From Actinomycetes bacterium (GTDB taxonomy: Bacteria > Planctomycetota > Phycisphaerae > JAACET01): a DNA stretch of 11,217 bases. Both the position numbers and the translations under genes were made by a program. How positions within the stretch are numbered: position 1 is the first letter of the stretch; each line of letters opens with the position of its first letter. Shown here piece by piece: positions 1 through 6,816 of the stretch. Location: the NCBI GenBank assembly GCA_030631725.1, contig DAOVKO010000042.1, forward strand, positions 1 to 11,217, given 5' to 3'. The notes below the pieces were generated by a model. It saw nothing but the letters and a program-made list of their open reading frames with translations, was not told the DNA's origin and searched no databases.

Positions 1-84
1 CTGCCTGGCGGTGCCAAGTGACGGGCCGGTTCTGTGCCGGGAACAGCTCGGCGGACTACTCAGGAGTTACCATAGGGAGGCCAC

Positions 85-258
85 ATGAAGGCACGGACGA
101 AACATGTAGCCCTTAATGAAACGCCCCAGAATCTTACCTTATCCGGCTGCCCTGAGAACGCCAGAGTGGGGAGCACCAGCGATACCGAGCGTCCGCGGCA
201 AAAGCCAGGCCGTGGCCAAAGACAACTTTCCGGGGGGCGAAATTATGCTTGCATCTGA
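85..258 (+). CDS. unassigned 57-aa basic ORF with strong ribosome binding site
   Basis: This ATG-initiated frame of 57 codons ends in TGA. A strong Shine-Dalgarno, GGGAGG at 75-80, lies four bases before the ATG. An in-frame TAG at 73-75 closes the frame just upstream, so the ORF cannot extend further 5' within the window. The product is basic and low in hydrophobics (it starts MKARTKHVALNE, with a GRGQRQ stretch near the end). I see no membrane segment or known motif. It sits beside a transposon remnant, so it could be a leftover of a mobile element such as a group II intron or IS passenger, but I cannot show this. It may not be expressed at all; the RBS is the main argument for it. Confidence 0.3.
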   Translation: MKARTKHVALNETPQNLTLSGCPENARVGSTSDTERPRQKPGRGQRQLSGGRNYACI

Positions 259-266
259 AGGCTCAC

Positions 267-321
267 TGTAGCCAAAATGTAGCCAATTCTTGATCATCAT
301 GGTCACCATGGTCACCATGAC
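267..321. repeat. short direct repeats (TGTAGCCAA x2; CATGGTCAC x2)
   Basis: TGTAGCCAA occurs at 267-275 and again at 278-286. CATGGTCAC is repeated in tandem at 298-306 and 307-315, followed by a partial third unit, CATGAC, at 316-321. Each CATGGTCACCATG unit is also a near-palindrome (CATGGT, one base, ACCATG). The array lies between the small ORF and the structured end of the IS110 remnant. It may mark an old insertion or recombination boundary. No function is visible. Confidence 0.6.
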
Positions 322-346
322 GATTTCTTTTGAAACCTGCTAGGTT

Positions 347-521
347 CCGGGTTTTTCGTAACTTACGAGCATTCAGAGACTTGCCGAAATCGAGCTCGTC
401 ACTCTCATAACCCGGAGATGGCATGAGTAAAGACGGTCTCCTTCGCGGGTCGAGTATACTCGCCCGAAGAATGCTAATAGTGGCATTCAGTAATTGGCGC
501 AGAAGCGCCGGAAGGAGACCG
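347..521 (+). ncRNA. candidate bridge RNA-like structured region of IS110 left end
   Basis: Two structured domains precede the transposase start. Domain 1 is closed by CCGGGTT (347-353) and AACCCGG (409-415) and contains the hairpin CGTAA/TTACG (357-367). Domain 2 is closed by an exact 11-bp inverted repeat (434-444 with 511-521). It holds three hairpins: 441-469 (11 pairs, TATA loop), 469-488 (GAATGC/GCATTC) and 496-509 (GGCGC, AGAA loop, GCGCC). IS110-group elements are known to encode a bridge RNA of about this size in the non-coding left end, just upstream of the recombinase gene. Position, size and two-domain layout agree. The target- and donor-binding loops cannot be assigned without the element's junctions. 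It could instead be only a translational control structure. Confidence 0.4.
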
Positions 522-523
522 CC
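434..523 (+). promoter_or_regulatory. stem that would hide the transposase ribosome binding site
   Basis: The transposase Shine-Dalgarno (GGAAGGAG, 510-517) lies in the 3' arm of the exact inverted repeat GGTCTCCTTC (435-444) and GAAGGAGACC (511-520). If transcribed from upstream, the RBS would be base-paired. CTTC at 441-444 can pair instead with GAAG at 466-469 to form the local hairpin, which would free the RBS. The two pairings exclude each other at their shared bases. IS elements commonly use such structures to block translation from read-through transcripts. Confidence 0.5.
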
Positions 524-1182
524 ATGTACCTCAAGGAAGATATCATTTTGGCTGTGGATTATCACGACGAAAATCTCGTAATTCGCCAGTTCAACTGCCA
601 CACCGGCCAGGAACGTCTTTTGAAGTACCGCACAACGGCTAGGAACATCAGCAAGATCGTGTCCGATTCGGTCAACGAAGCGGCTCAGGTCGGCGGGCGT
701 GTGTTCTGGATCATGGAGTCGACCACCGGCTGGCCCAGAGTCAAAAAAGCAATAGGCTCATTGGCCAGCTTGGTCGTGGCCAATGTATTACAGATGCCTC
801 TGCCACCCAAGGCTTATCGCCGTAAGACCGATAAGATCGATACCAAAAGATTTCTGCGGGAATTCCTCAACGGTTCGCTGCCTGTGGCCTTCCAACCGCC
901 AGCCAAACTGCGAGAGATTAGGCGCCTGGTTGCGGCCAGAGAGTCACTGGTATCTCGTCGCACGGCCTTGCGCAACTGGATCAACCGCTATCCGTCGGAT
1001 TGTCCCAAACTGCAAAGCCATATGCGGACGGATAAAATTGTAATGGCATCGCAAGAGTTCCAGATGCTCTTGCAATCTGTGTGGCCATCGAGCATGAGCT
1101 GCAGTTCTGCGATGAAGGTATGAAGATCCTTAAGACCATGGATAACGTCGGGAACGGTATCAGGTTGACCCGCAAGACGTAA
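524..1182 (+). pseudogene. IS110-family transposase, N-terminal DEDD domain, frameshifted and truncated
   Basis: The intact part (524-1123, 199 codons) matches the RuvC-like DEDD domain of IS110 transposases. D12 lies in ILAVDYHDE, E65 in WIMESTTGW, and D103/D106 in KTDKIDTKRF. Helical text follows, ending near residue 155. The ATG at 524 follows GGAAGGAG with 6-base spacing, which favours it over the TTG at 494. After about residue 157 the frame loses family character. A shifted frame (open from 1036, stop TAA at 1180-1182) reads plausibly as helical transposase text: VAIEHELQFCDEG then MKILKTMDNVGNG. A small indel therefore broke the gene somewhere in about 1000-1084. Family members are usually 300-450 aa with a C-terminal domain carrying the catalytic serine. 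That half is absent, so this is a fossil. Confidence 0.75.
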
Positions 1183-1262
1183 AAAGAGAGCCGATATTTG
1201 GCAGAAAATTCTTATTGACAGACCGTCTGGACTCATAGAAGGTCGGAGAGATTAGACTTCAG

Positions 1263-1288
1263 ATGACTTTGGATCCCCCAAAGGGTCA
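1263..1288 (-). terminator. hairpin at the 3' end of the minus-strand gene cluster
   Basis: CTTTGG (1267-1272) and CCAAAG (1278-1283) form a 6-bp stem with a 5-base loop. ATGA (1263-1266) and TCAT (1286-1289) extend it past a 2-base bulge. It overlaps the stop codon of the last gene. No T-run follows on the minus strand, so intrinsic termination is doubtful. It could stabilise the 3' end of the mRNA instead. Confidence 0.3.
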
Positions 1289-2563
1289 TTTGGCTTGGCC
1301 ACCATGACTTGGCCCTTCCCGGGCGGCAACTTGCACCAAAACGCGATCGAGAACACGGTAGTAATGGGGATACAGTTCTATTGAACCTCGGTACAGCTCG
1401 CGAAGCAATTCCGCACCCTCCGACCAAGCCGCCATATCGAACATGTGCGAAATTGCCTTCTGCTCGACTGAGCTGACCTTGATACTTAGTCTACTCAAGC
1501 ATTGCTGCGGAGTTAGCGTTTGATTGCTGAGTACCTTGCGAAGAATATCGAAAACGGGCTTGGTGAGGTTCCTAACCCAAACGAGCTCATCTTGCATCAG
1601 ACCAGTCGTGGAAAAATGCTCGGGGGCGTTCAGATAGAAGCGGTACCTACCTGCCCGCGTGCGAGCCCAGCGGAGATACTCCATCAACATTTCCAACGGC
1701 TCGCGTTTATTGGGGGCTAGTTGCTTTTTGATGTCTTCTCGCGGGGCAGTCAAATCTATTGTCACATTCCGGATCGAGTCGCACAATGGTTGATATATTT
1801 GTTCAAAGGCTGTGAAAAGAAGGTCTTCGAACTTCTTCAACCGTTTCGGATCGGCCAATTCCCCCGTCTGGTAATGAGCGTCAACCTGCTCAAACACGGC
1901 GTGCACTTGTTCGGCGACAGAACTGTTATCTCGCAGCCAAGCTAACGCTTCCCGCTTGCTGGGGAGATTCCTTCTAGCCAAGAGCGATGCGGCCGACAGC
2001 ATAGGCGGAGCGAAATAGTGCCAACAGCGCGAGTGCAGGGGGTATTTATTCTCAAGAGCCCCCAGATTGTGGCCCGGGTCAATTCCATGAATATAAGGAG
2101 AATAGTAGGTTAGGAACCTTGTAAGATGAAAATGCTCGTCCGAATAGCCAAAGCGGCGAGAATCCAGATAAGAGCTCAACTCGTCCAGCCATTCACGCTG
2201 TCCCCACCAGAGATGCCACACAGCATACTCAGGATTATAATAATTCTTGTTCATTACCTCTGCGACCGTCATTCCAGCCCCGGCTGTATGCTCGTTTATG
2301 CGATTCCACTCCGGATGCTCACGGACCATCTCCAAATGGATACGGCCCATGGCCTGGTCGATCTGTACCCAGTCATCCACGGTGGTCTGGTCATCACAGA
2401 TAATGCGGAAGTCCATATCGCTCAGGCCGGGGACGAGATCGGTTTTGTCCCACTTGGCCACGAGGGATATAACATGGGGGTTGGCCCTGGATAATTGCTC
2501 GCCGATGATTGAAGCAACCGCTTCAAAGTGCGAGCGAAGCTCTTCTAGTCTGGACTTGTCCAT
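1286..2563 (-). CDS. nucleotidyltransferase-fold-like protein of unknown function
   Basis: This 425-aa soluble protein has no signal peptide or membrane segment. Residues 30-55 read like the core strand-turn-strand of the nucleotidyltransferase superfamily, with PGLSDMDFR giving a D-x-D pair (D49, D51). The Gly-Ser motif expected a few residues earlier is not visible (VAKWDKTDLV instead). It may therefore be a divergent or inactive member. The rest is Trp-, Tyr- and His-rich in the middle (residues 108-175, for example HLWWGQREW and DEHFHLTRF) and charged and helical towards the C-terminus. I do not recognise it. It is the last gene of the minus cluster. Its ATG lies 4 bases after the stop of the upstream dehydrogenase, with no clear Shine-Dalgarno, so translation is probably coupled. 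A role on sugars or a sugar-linked substrate is inferred from neighbours only. Confidence 0.6.
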   Translation of the reverse strand: MDKSRLEELRSHFEAVASIIGEQLSRANPHVISLVAKWDKTDLVPGLSDMDFRIICDDQTTVDDWVQIDQAMGRIHLEMVREHPEWNRINEHTAGAGMTVAEVMNKNYYNPEYAVWHLWWGQREWLDELSSYLDSRRFGYSDEHFHLTRFLTYYSPYIHGIDPGHNLGALENKYPLHSRCWHYFAPPMLSAASLLARRNLPSKREALAWLRDNSSVAEQVHAVFEQVDAHYQTGELADPKRLKKFEDLLFTAFEQIYQPLCDSIRNVTIDLTAPREDIKKQLAPNKREPLEMLMEYLRWARTRAGRYRFYLNAPEHFSTTGLMQDELVWVRNLTKPVFDILRKVLSNQTLTPQQCLSRLSIKVSSVEQKAISHMFDMAAWSEGAELLRELYRGSIELYPHYYRVLDRVLVQVAAREGPSHGGQAK

Positions 2564-2567
2564 GGTC

Positions 2568-3569
2568 TCAGTCTAACGCCTGCCAAGTGTTACTGGTCGA
2601 GGAAGTGAAGATAGCCTCCATAATCTGTGTGGCTTTCATGCCGTCCGCACCGCTAAATCGCGGGCTGCGTTCTTCTACAATGGCCCGGGCAAAATCGTCG
2701 ATTAGCGGGTAGTGGGCGTTTGGGGGCTTTGGCATCAGTTTATGACTGGCACCCTCGGCAGCGCTGATAATGATGTCGGGGCCATCACAGGGACGGAGAA
2801 TCACTTGGGCTTCAGTTCCCAGGATTACGATTTCGTCCTCGGGTATTTTCGAGTTCCAATTGAAAGCGGCCGTGAATTGAACCCCTTGAGGAAGTACCCC
2901 GAGGGTGGTTGCAGAATCATCCACTTCATAATCGTGCGTTTGAGTGTGAACATGGGCAACTATTCTTTCGGGCAAACCAAACCACCATCCGAGCAGATCA
3001 AGCCTATGTGAACCCACGTCCATCAACACGCCCCCTCCGGACTGTTGGGGTTTGACACGCCAAGCTTCGGGGTCGGACAGGTCAGGACAATACCAATCAC
3101 TAAGTCTCATGTGGACCGAAATGACCTGGCCGAACTCGTTACGGCAAATCATATCTTTGACTTGCTGAAAGCGGTCCCAAAAACGGCGATAATAGGCCAC
3201 GGCCAGATGCCGACCGGACTTTTGGGCTGCATTACACATTTGCTTGGTCTGACTAGAATTGAGGGCCATGGGCTTTTCGACCAGAACGTGCTTCCCGGCC
3301 TCGAGGGCGGCAATTGTCTGCGGCGCGTGCAGATCGACAGGAGTGGCCAGATAAACAGCATCGACGTCTTCGTCAGCAAGCATTTCTCTGATGTCCGTGA
3401 ATACTTTTGCCGGTCGTAGTGTCTCCAAATCCCCTCGCTTGTCGTCGGGATTTCGAGTTACACAGGCATGAACAATGCTGTTGGGCTGTTGCAAAATTGC
3501 CGAGCCAACGCGTTTTCGAACTATGTCGCCAAGCCCAACGATTGCCCAGTTGACGTTGCCTTTAGTCAT
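2568..3569 (-). CDS. Gfo/Idh/MocA family NAD(P)-dependent oxidoreductase (downstream paralogue)
   Basis: This 333-aa protein is of normal family length. The N-terminal Rossmann fold carries GLGDIVRKR at 12-20. EKP (98-100, K99) is the conserved catalytic-lysine motif. The C-terminal alpha/beta domain begins with SGGGVLMDVGSHRLD (177-191), which holds D184 and H188 of the usual D-x3-H-x2-D signature. The family oxidises or reduces a hydroxyl/keto group on sugars, sugar phosphates, nucleotide sugars or inositols. The exact substrate cannot be read. It is the second of two tandem paralogues, 33 bases after the first, and shares AYYRR and FNWNSK with it. No strong Shine-Dalgarno precedes the ATG. 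The gene lies in one direction with the aminotransferase, which suggests a keto-to-amino conversion. Confidence 0.9.
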   Translation of the reverse strand: MTKGNVNWAIVGLGDIVRKRVGSAILQQPNSIVHACVTRNPDDKRGDLETLRPAKVFTDIREMLADEDVDAVYLATPVDLHAPQTIAALEAGKHVLVEKPMALNSSQTKQMCNAAQKSGRHLAVAYYRRFWDRFQQVKDMICRNEFGQVISVHMRLSDWYCPDLSDPEAWRVKPQQSGGGVLMDVGSHRLDLLGWWFGLPERIVAHVHTQTHDYEVDDSATTLGVLPQGVQFTAAFNWNSKIPEDEIVILGTEAQVILRPCDGPDIIISAAEGASHKLMPKPPNAHYPLIDDFARAIVEERSPRFSGADGMKATQIMEAIFTSSTSNTWQALD

Positions 3570-3602
3570 TCTTGTTCTTCGTTAGCTAGGACATTAAATG
3601 TG

Positions 3603-4592
3603 TTAGAGCAATACTTCCTTGCCAGTTTCCGAACTCTCATAAACTGCGTCAAGAAGGATATTCGTTTTGACAGCTTCCGCTAATGGAACAATCGGATCTC
3701 TGCCCTCCAAAATGGCGTGCTCAAAGTCCTCTACCAAAGGTGAATGGACGTTCTGGGCATTGGGTAGATCGAGTTCCTTTATATCACGGCCAACGGTCTT
3801 GATAACCTTGCCACTGTCATACGGATGCCACTTTATCTTGGCCTCACTGCCGACTATCTCGAATTCGTGTGACCAGGTTTTGGAGTTCCAATTGAAAGTC
3901 GCAACGACATCGGCACCGTTGTCATATTCCATGAGTATGACCGCGGAGTCTTCGACCTCGTAGGGCTGGACGAGTGTCTTGGTTCTGGCGTAGACCTTTC
4001 GTGGCAAGCCCAGCAGGCCTATCATGGCGTCGAACATGTGTGATCCCATATCCGACAGCGGTCCGCCGCCGCTCTTGGACTTGACGATCCGCCAGTTGCC
4101 CGCCGGCGGATTAGCCCATGAGAAATATGTCATGCGTACCAGAACGATCTGCCCGAATTCACCGTCGGCCAGCATCTTCTGAGCCTGGCAGTAGCAAGGA
4201 TAACAACGACGGTAATATGCACACCCGGCTTGAATATTCTTGTCTTTGGCAAATTCGGCAAGACCTATGGCCTCCCTTGCGTTTATCCCCAAAGGCTTTT
4301 CGACCAACAGGTGTTTGCCAGCCTCAACTGCCTTGGCAGCTTGAGGAACATGCAGGAAAATAGGAGTTGCTATATAAACAGCATTAGCTGAGGTCTCGGA
4401 GAGAGCTTGATCATAGTCGCCATATACCTCTTGAACACCGTGTTTGGCGGCACATTCCTTAGCTAGATCCGGAATCGAGTCGCAGACACCAACAAGTGTG
4501 CCGTTCTTACTTTCCGATAGAGCCATTGCAACTCGCTTGGAGGCAATAGCACCAGCGCCTACAAGAAGCCATCTGATCTTGTTCTCAACCAT
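3603..4592 (-). CDS. Gfo/Idh/MocA family NAD(P)-dependent oxidoreductase (upstream paralogue)
   Basis: This 329-aa protein has a Rossmann fold with VGAGAIASKR at 11-20, EKP at 98-100 (K99), and the substrate-domain signature SGGGPLSDMGSHMFD at 174-188 (D181, H185, D188). The cytoplasmic enzyme is expected to interconvert a hydroxyl and a keto group on a sugar or cyclitol with NAD(P). Its ATG lies 3 bases after the aminotransferase stop. The Shine-Dalgarno AAGGAGG lies inside the last codons of the aminotransferase, about 11 bases from the ATG, so the two are very likely cotranscribed and translationally coupled. It differs from the next gene across most of its length. The two are therefore old paralogues with probably different substrates or reaction directions, not a recent duplication. 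Confidence 0.9.
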   Translation of the reverse strand: MVENKIRWLLVGAGAIASKRVAMALSESKNGTLVGVCDSIPDLAKECAAKHGVQEVYGDYDQALSETSANAVYIATPIFLHVPQAAKAVEAGKHLLVEKPLGINAREAIGLAEFAKDKNIQAGCAYYRRCYPCYCQAQKMLADGEFGQIVLVRMTYFSWANPPAGNWRIVKSKSGGGPLSDMGSHMFDAMIGLLGLPRKVYARTKTLVQPYEVEDSAVILMEYDNGADVVATFNWNSKTWSHEFEIVGSEAKIKWHPYDSGKVIKTVGRDIKELDLPNAQNVHSPLVEDFEHAILEGRDPIVPLAEAVKTNILLDAVYESSETGKEVLL

Positions 4593-4595
4593 CGG

Positions 4596-5786
4596 TTATT
4601 CTGCCTCCTTCTTCAATTCAGCCAGTGCTTGCCGGATAGCCCAGGAAATATACTCACAATCATCTGTAGTAGTGTGTGGAAACAACGGCAAGCTGATGAC
4701 CTGGCTGCAGGCCTTAGCAGCAATAGGGCAATCGGCGTTCTGATCGTTATAGCCCATGTTTGCCAGAGCCTCCCAACTCCACACCGCTGGGTAATGATTA
4801 CCGCAGCCAACTTTATATTCATTCTTGAGCACATTTAGAAATGCATCCCGAGCGAAGCTCACTTTGTCTGTGTCCAATCGCACAACGTACAAGTGACAAC
4901 CATGACCTTGCTCAATGCCCGCGGGTCTGATAATCTGGTCTAACCCTTCCAGTAATTCATGCATTTTCTGGAATGCCTGCAGTCTTTTGGCAACTACTCG
5001 GCCGATCTTGGCCAACTGGGCCAGTCCAACTGCATATTGCGGTTTTGTCATTCTATAATTGAAACCGATAGTAGCCACGCGTAGCTTTTTACCATAGACG
5101 TATCCGAATGTCTTCTTCTGTCGAATCAATTCGCCGAAGTCTTCGTCATTGGTGGTTACCGCGCCACCTTCGCCGAGCGTAGTCATGTTCTTGTTGGATT
5201 GGAAGCTATAACAACTGGCCTTTCCGGCCCCGCCAATGGGTTGGCCCTTGTACTGCGCCGAGACTGCATGAGCTGCGTCATAGATAACGGGTATGCCCGT
5301 TTGGGAGGTGATGGCCTCGAAGCCGTCGATGTCGGCGCACAGACCCGAAAAGTGCACGGGAATAATCGCCTTTGTTTTTTTCGTGATTCGACGCCGAACA
5401 TTCTTGGGGTCCAGGCACATTGTATCCGGATCTATATCAGCGAAGACCACCTTTGCACCTTGGGCAATAGCCGTTGTGGCTGTGCAGACGAACGTCAAGG
5501 GCGTGGTGATTACCTCATCGCCGGGGGCAATACCCAGAGCCATCATACACAAATCCAGAGCTGAGCCGCAACTATTGACGGCAATGGCCTTTGCGGCGCC
5601 CTCGTGTTTGGCCAAGGCATCCTGAAATTCCGTTTCCTCAGGTAGGGGGAAGAAATCACCACCGGCCTCGGCTACGGCTCGGACTACTTTCATCGCAGCC
5701 TCTACGTCGTCCTGTTCGTACACGCCGCCCATGGCACCAAAAGGGATTTCACGGATGTCGAAACGTTTTTCCGGGGGCATTTTCAT
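4596..5786 (-). CDS. DegT/DnrJ/EryC1/StrS family PLP-dependent aminotransferase
   Basis: This 396-aa protein is a fold-type I PLP aminotransferase of the sugar aminotransferase family. NSCGSALDL (71-79) is the cofactor-phosphate loop. VIYDAAHA (167-174) supplies D170, which contacts the pyridine nitrogen. SNKN (197-200) with K199, followed by TTLGEGGAV, is the Schiff-base lysine region. GFNYRMT (241-247) is typical of the family. Such enzymes transfer an amino group, usually from glutamate or glutamine, to a keto-sugar, nucleotide keto-sugar or keto-cyclitol. The second ATG (5778-5780, residue 3) fits the Shine-Dalgarno TAGGAG better than the first, which lies only one base after it, so the real product may be 394 aa. 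It is followed 3 bases later by a Gfo/Idh dehydrogenase that could supply the keto substrate. Confidence 0.92.
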   Translation of the reverse strand: MKMPPEKRFDIREIPFGAMGGVYEQDDVEAAMKVVRAVAEAGGDFFPLPEETEFQDALAKHEGAAKAIAVNSCGSALDLCMMALGIAPGDEVITTPLTFVCTATTAIAQGAKVVFADIDPDTMCLDPKNVRRRITKKTKAIIPVHFSGLCADIDGFEAITSQTGIPVIYDAAHAVSAQYKGQPIGGAGKASCYSFQSNKNMTTLGEGGAVTTNDEDFGELIRQKKTFGYVYGKKLRVATIGFNYRMTKPQYAVGLAQLAKIGRVVAKRLQAFQKMHELLEGLDQIIRPAGIEQGHGCHLYVVRLDTDKVSFARDAFLNVLKNEYKVGCGNHYPAVWSWEALANMGYNDQNADCPIAAKACSQVISLPLFPHTTTDDCEYISWAIRQALAELKKEAE

Positions 5787-5809
5787 ACTCCTATGCCTTC
5801 TTTCGTTGT

Positions 5810-6679
5810 TTACGTTGCTAAAGGAACAGTTTTTCTATAGGCTGCAGCTATATCGCCAATAGTAGCCGGGATAAGATTTATCTCATGCTTGTCAGCTAAT
5901 TCGGCGAAATCGGCGATCATTTGCTTGGCCGTCTGAGTTCGAAAATCGCCGGCGTCGTCATATTCGAATAGATTATGCGTGAGAGTGACGATGGCCTTGA
6001 CAGACTGGGGGCGTTGCTTTTCCCGGCCCAGGATTTTGTCGATCATGTATCGCTGGTTTTTGGCGTCGAATAATTCCACCCGCAGGTCCTGTGGATGCTT
6101 TCCCGACCACATCATTGAATCGGGATCTGTTGTGATTGGAACCTCTACCAGATCGAGTCCACCCTCCAAAAGTCGATTGGCCGGGTGCGCATAGTGCACG
6201 TGCAGTGGCGCGCCGAGCCAGTTGCTCTTGAGGTTCGTCATATTCCGTCCAGGGAAAGAGTCTGAGCAACTCTCAAAGCCAAGCTCAGCCATCACGGGAA
6301 AGGTCGCGTCGTTGGCCGAACCGCTGCCCATGCGGAAGGTTTTAGGAGCAAATCCAAGCGTGTCGGAAAAGAGCTTGATTGCTTCGCTGTACATCTTTCG
6401 CTGTTGGTCCGCTGTGTACGCCCCGCAAAAATCATCGTAGCCCGCCGCCTGAGGGTGATAGTGCAGACCTATTTCAAAGTCCTCACCAGCCAGCTCGCAG
6501 AGCAAAGCCGAATAGACCACAGCGTCAGAGGGAATGACAAACAGCGTTGCTTTGAGCTTTGCTGATGAGATAAGCTCAGCGAAGCCTTTTGTTGCCCTGC
6601 TACCCAGATTCGGATTTTCGATACCCGGCTGAGTTGACTCACAATCAATAGTCCAGCAAACATGGATGTCGGTTTTCAT
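5810..6679 (-). CDS. NodB-like polysaccharide deacetylase family protein, no signal peptide
   Basis: This 289-aa protein has the order of motifs of carbohydrate esterase family 4 (NodB homology). CWTIDCES (8-15) gives D12 in place of the usual TFDD. GLHYHPQ (71-77) supplies metal-binding histidines, with an H-x-H spacing instead of the common H-x3-H. FRMGSG (115-120) corresponds to motif 3, with R116. TLTHN (232-236) supplies the late histidine. The family removes N- or O-acetyl groups from glycans using a divalent metal. There is no signal peptide or membrane anchor, so it probably acts inside the cell, on a precursor or small glycoside. The gap to the aminotransferase is 23 bases, so it belongs to the same operon. 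The variant motifs leave the substrate and even the metal site uncertain. Confidence 0.75.
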   Translation of the reverse strand: MKTDIHVCWTIDCESTQPGIENPNLGSRATKGFAELISSAKLKATLFVIPSDAVVYSALLCELAGEDFEIGLHYHPQAAGYDDFCGAYTADQQRKMYSEAIKLFSDTLGFAPKTFRMGSGSANDATFPVMAELGFESCSDSFPGRNMTNLKSNWLGAPLHVHYAHPANRLLEGGLDLVEVPITTDPDSMMWSGKHPQDLRVELFDAKNQRYMIDKILGREKQRPQSVKAIVTLTHNLFEYDDAGDFRTQTAKQMIADFAELADKHEINLIPATIGDIAAAYRKTVPLAT

Positions 6680-6816
6680 GCTTACGGTCTCTTATTAGTG
6701 TGGCTCTGTCACCGAACGTTTCAAAGCGGGACACTGCCGTACATAAGACAATCTGCTTTCCAGATTCATCGGATAGGACAGTGTTTAGCCAAGCAATCTC
6801 GCTTCTAAAACTCAGA
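6680..6816 (-). other. 137-base gap between BNR protein and deacetylase genes
   Basis: I see no convincing promoter, terminator or separate gene here. An open frame on the minus strand bridges the gap (6645-6923), but it overlaps both neighbours and has no clear ribosome binding site. The gap is long enough to contain an internal promoter that I cannot recognise. Confidence 0.4.

Larger units (their letters stand above)
347..1182 (+). mobile_element. IS110-family element remnant (structured left end plus broken transposase)
   Basis: The element is defined by an IS110-type DEDD transposase fragment and the hairpin-rich non-coding stretch directly before it. IS110 elements typically lack terminal inverted repeats and target duplications, so the exact ends cannot be read here. 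The left limit given is the first base of the outermost inverted repeat. The right limit is the stop of the frameshifted transposase tail. The C-terminal Transposase_20-type domain is missing, so the element should be immobile on its own. The true left boundary could lie further upstream. Confidence 0.6.

Noticed and set aside
1..84. Possible group II intron domain at the window start
   Set aside because: Hairpin-rich text before a strong RBS suggested it, but neither a GTGCG 5' end, a domain V, nor a reverse transcriptase is visible.
263..601. 112-codon minus-strand frame with HGDHGDHDD
   Set aside because: It runs antisense through the structured IS end and the transposase start. The His-Gly-Asp pattern is only the CATGGTCAC direct repeat read in reverse.
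2126..2494. 122-codon plus-strand frame
   Set aside because: It is antisense to the nucleotidyltransferase-like gene and has no ribosome binding site or family motif.
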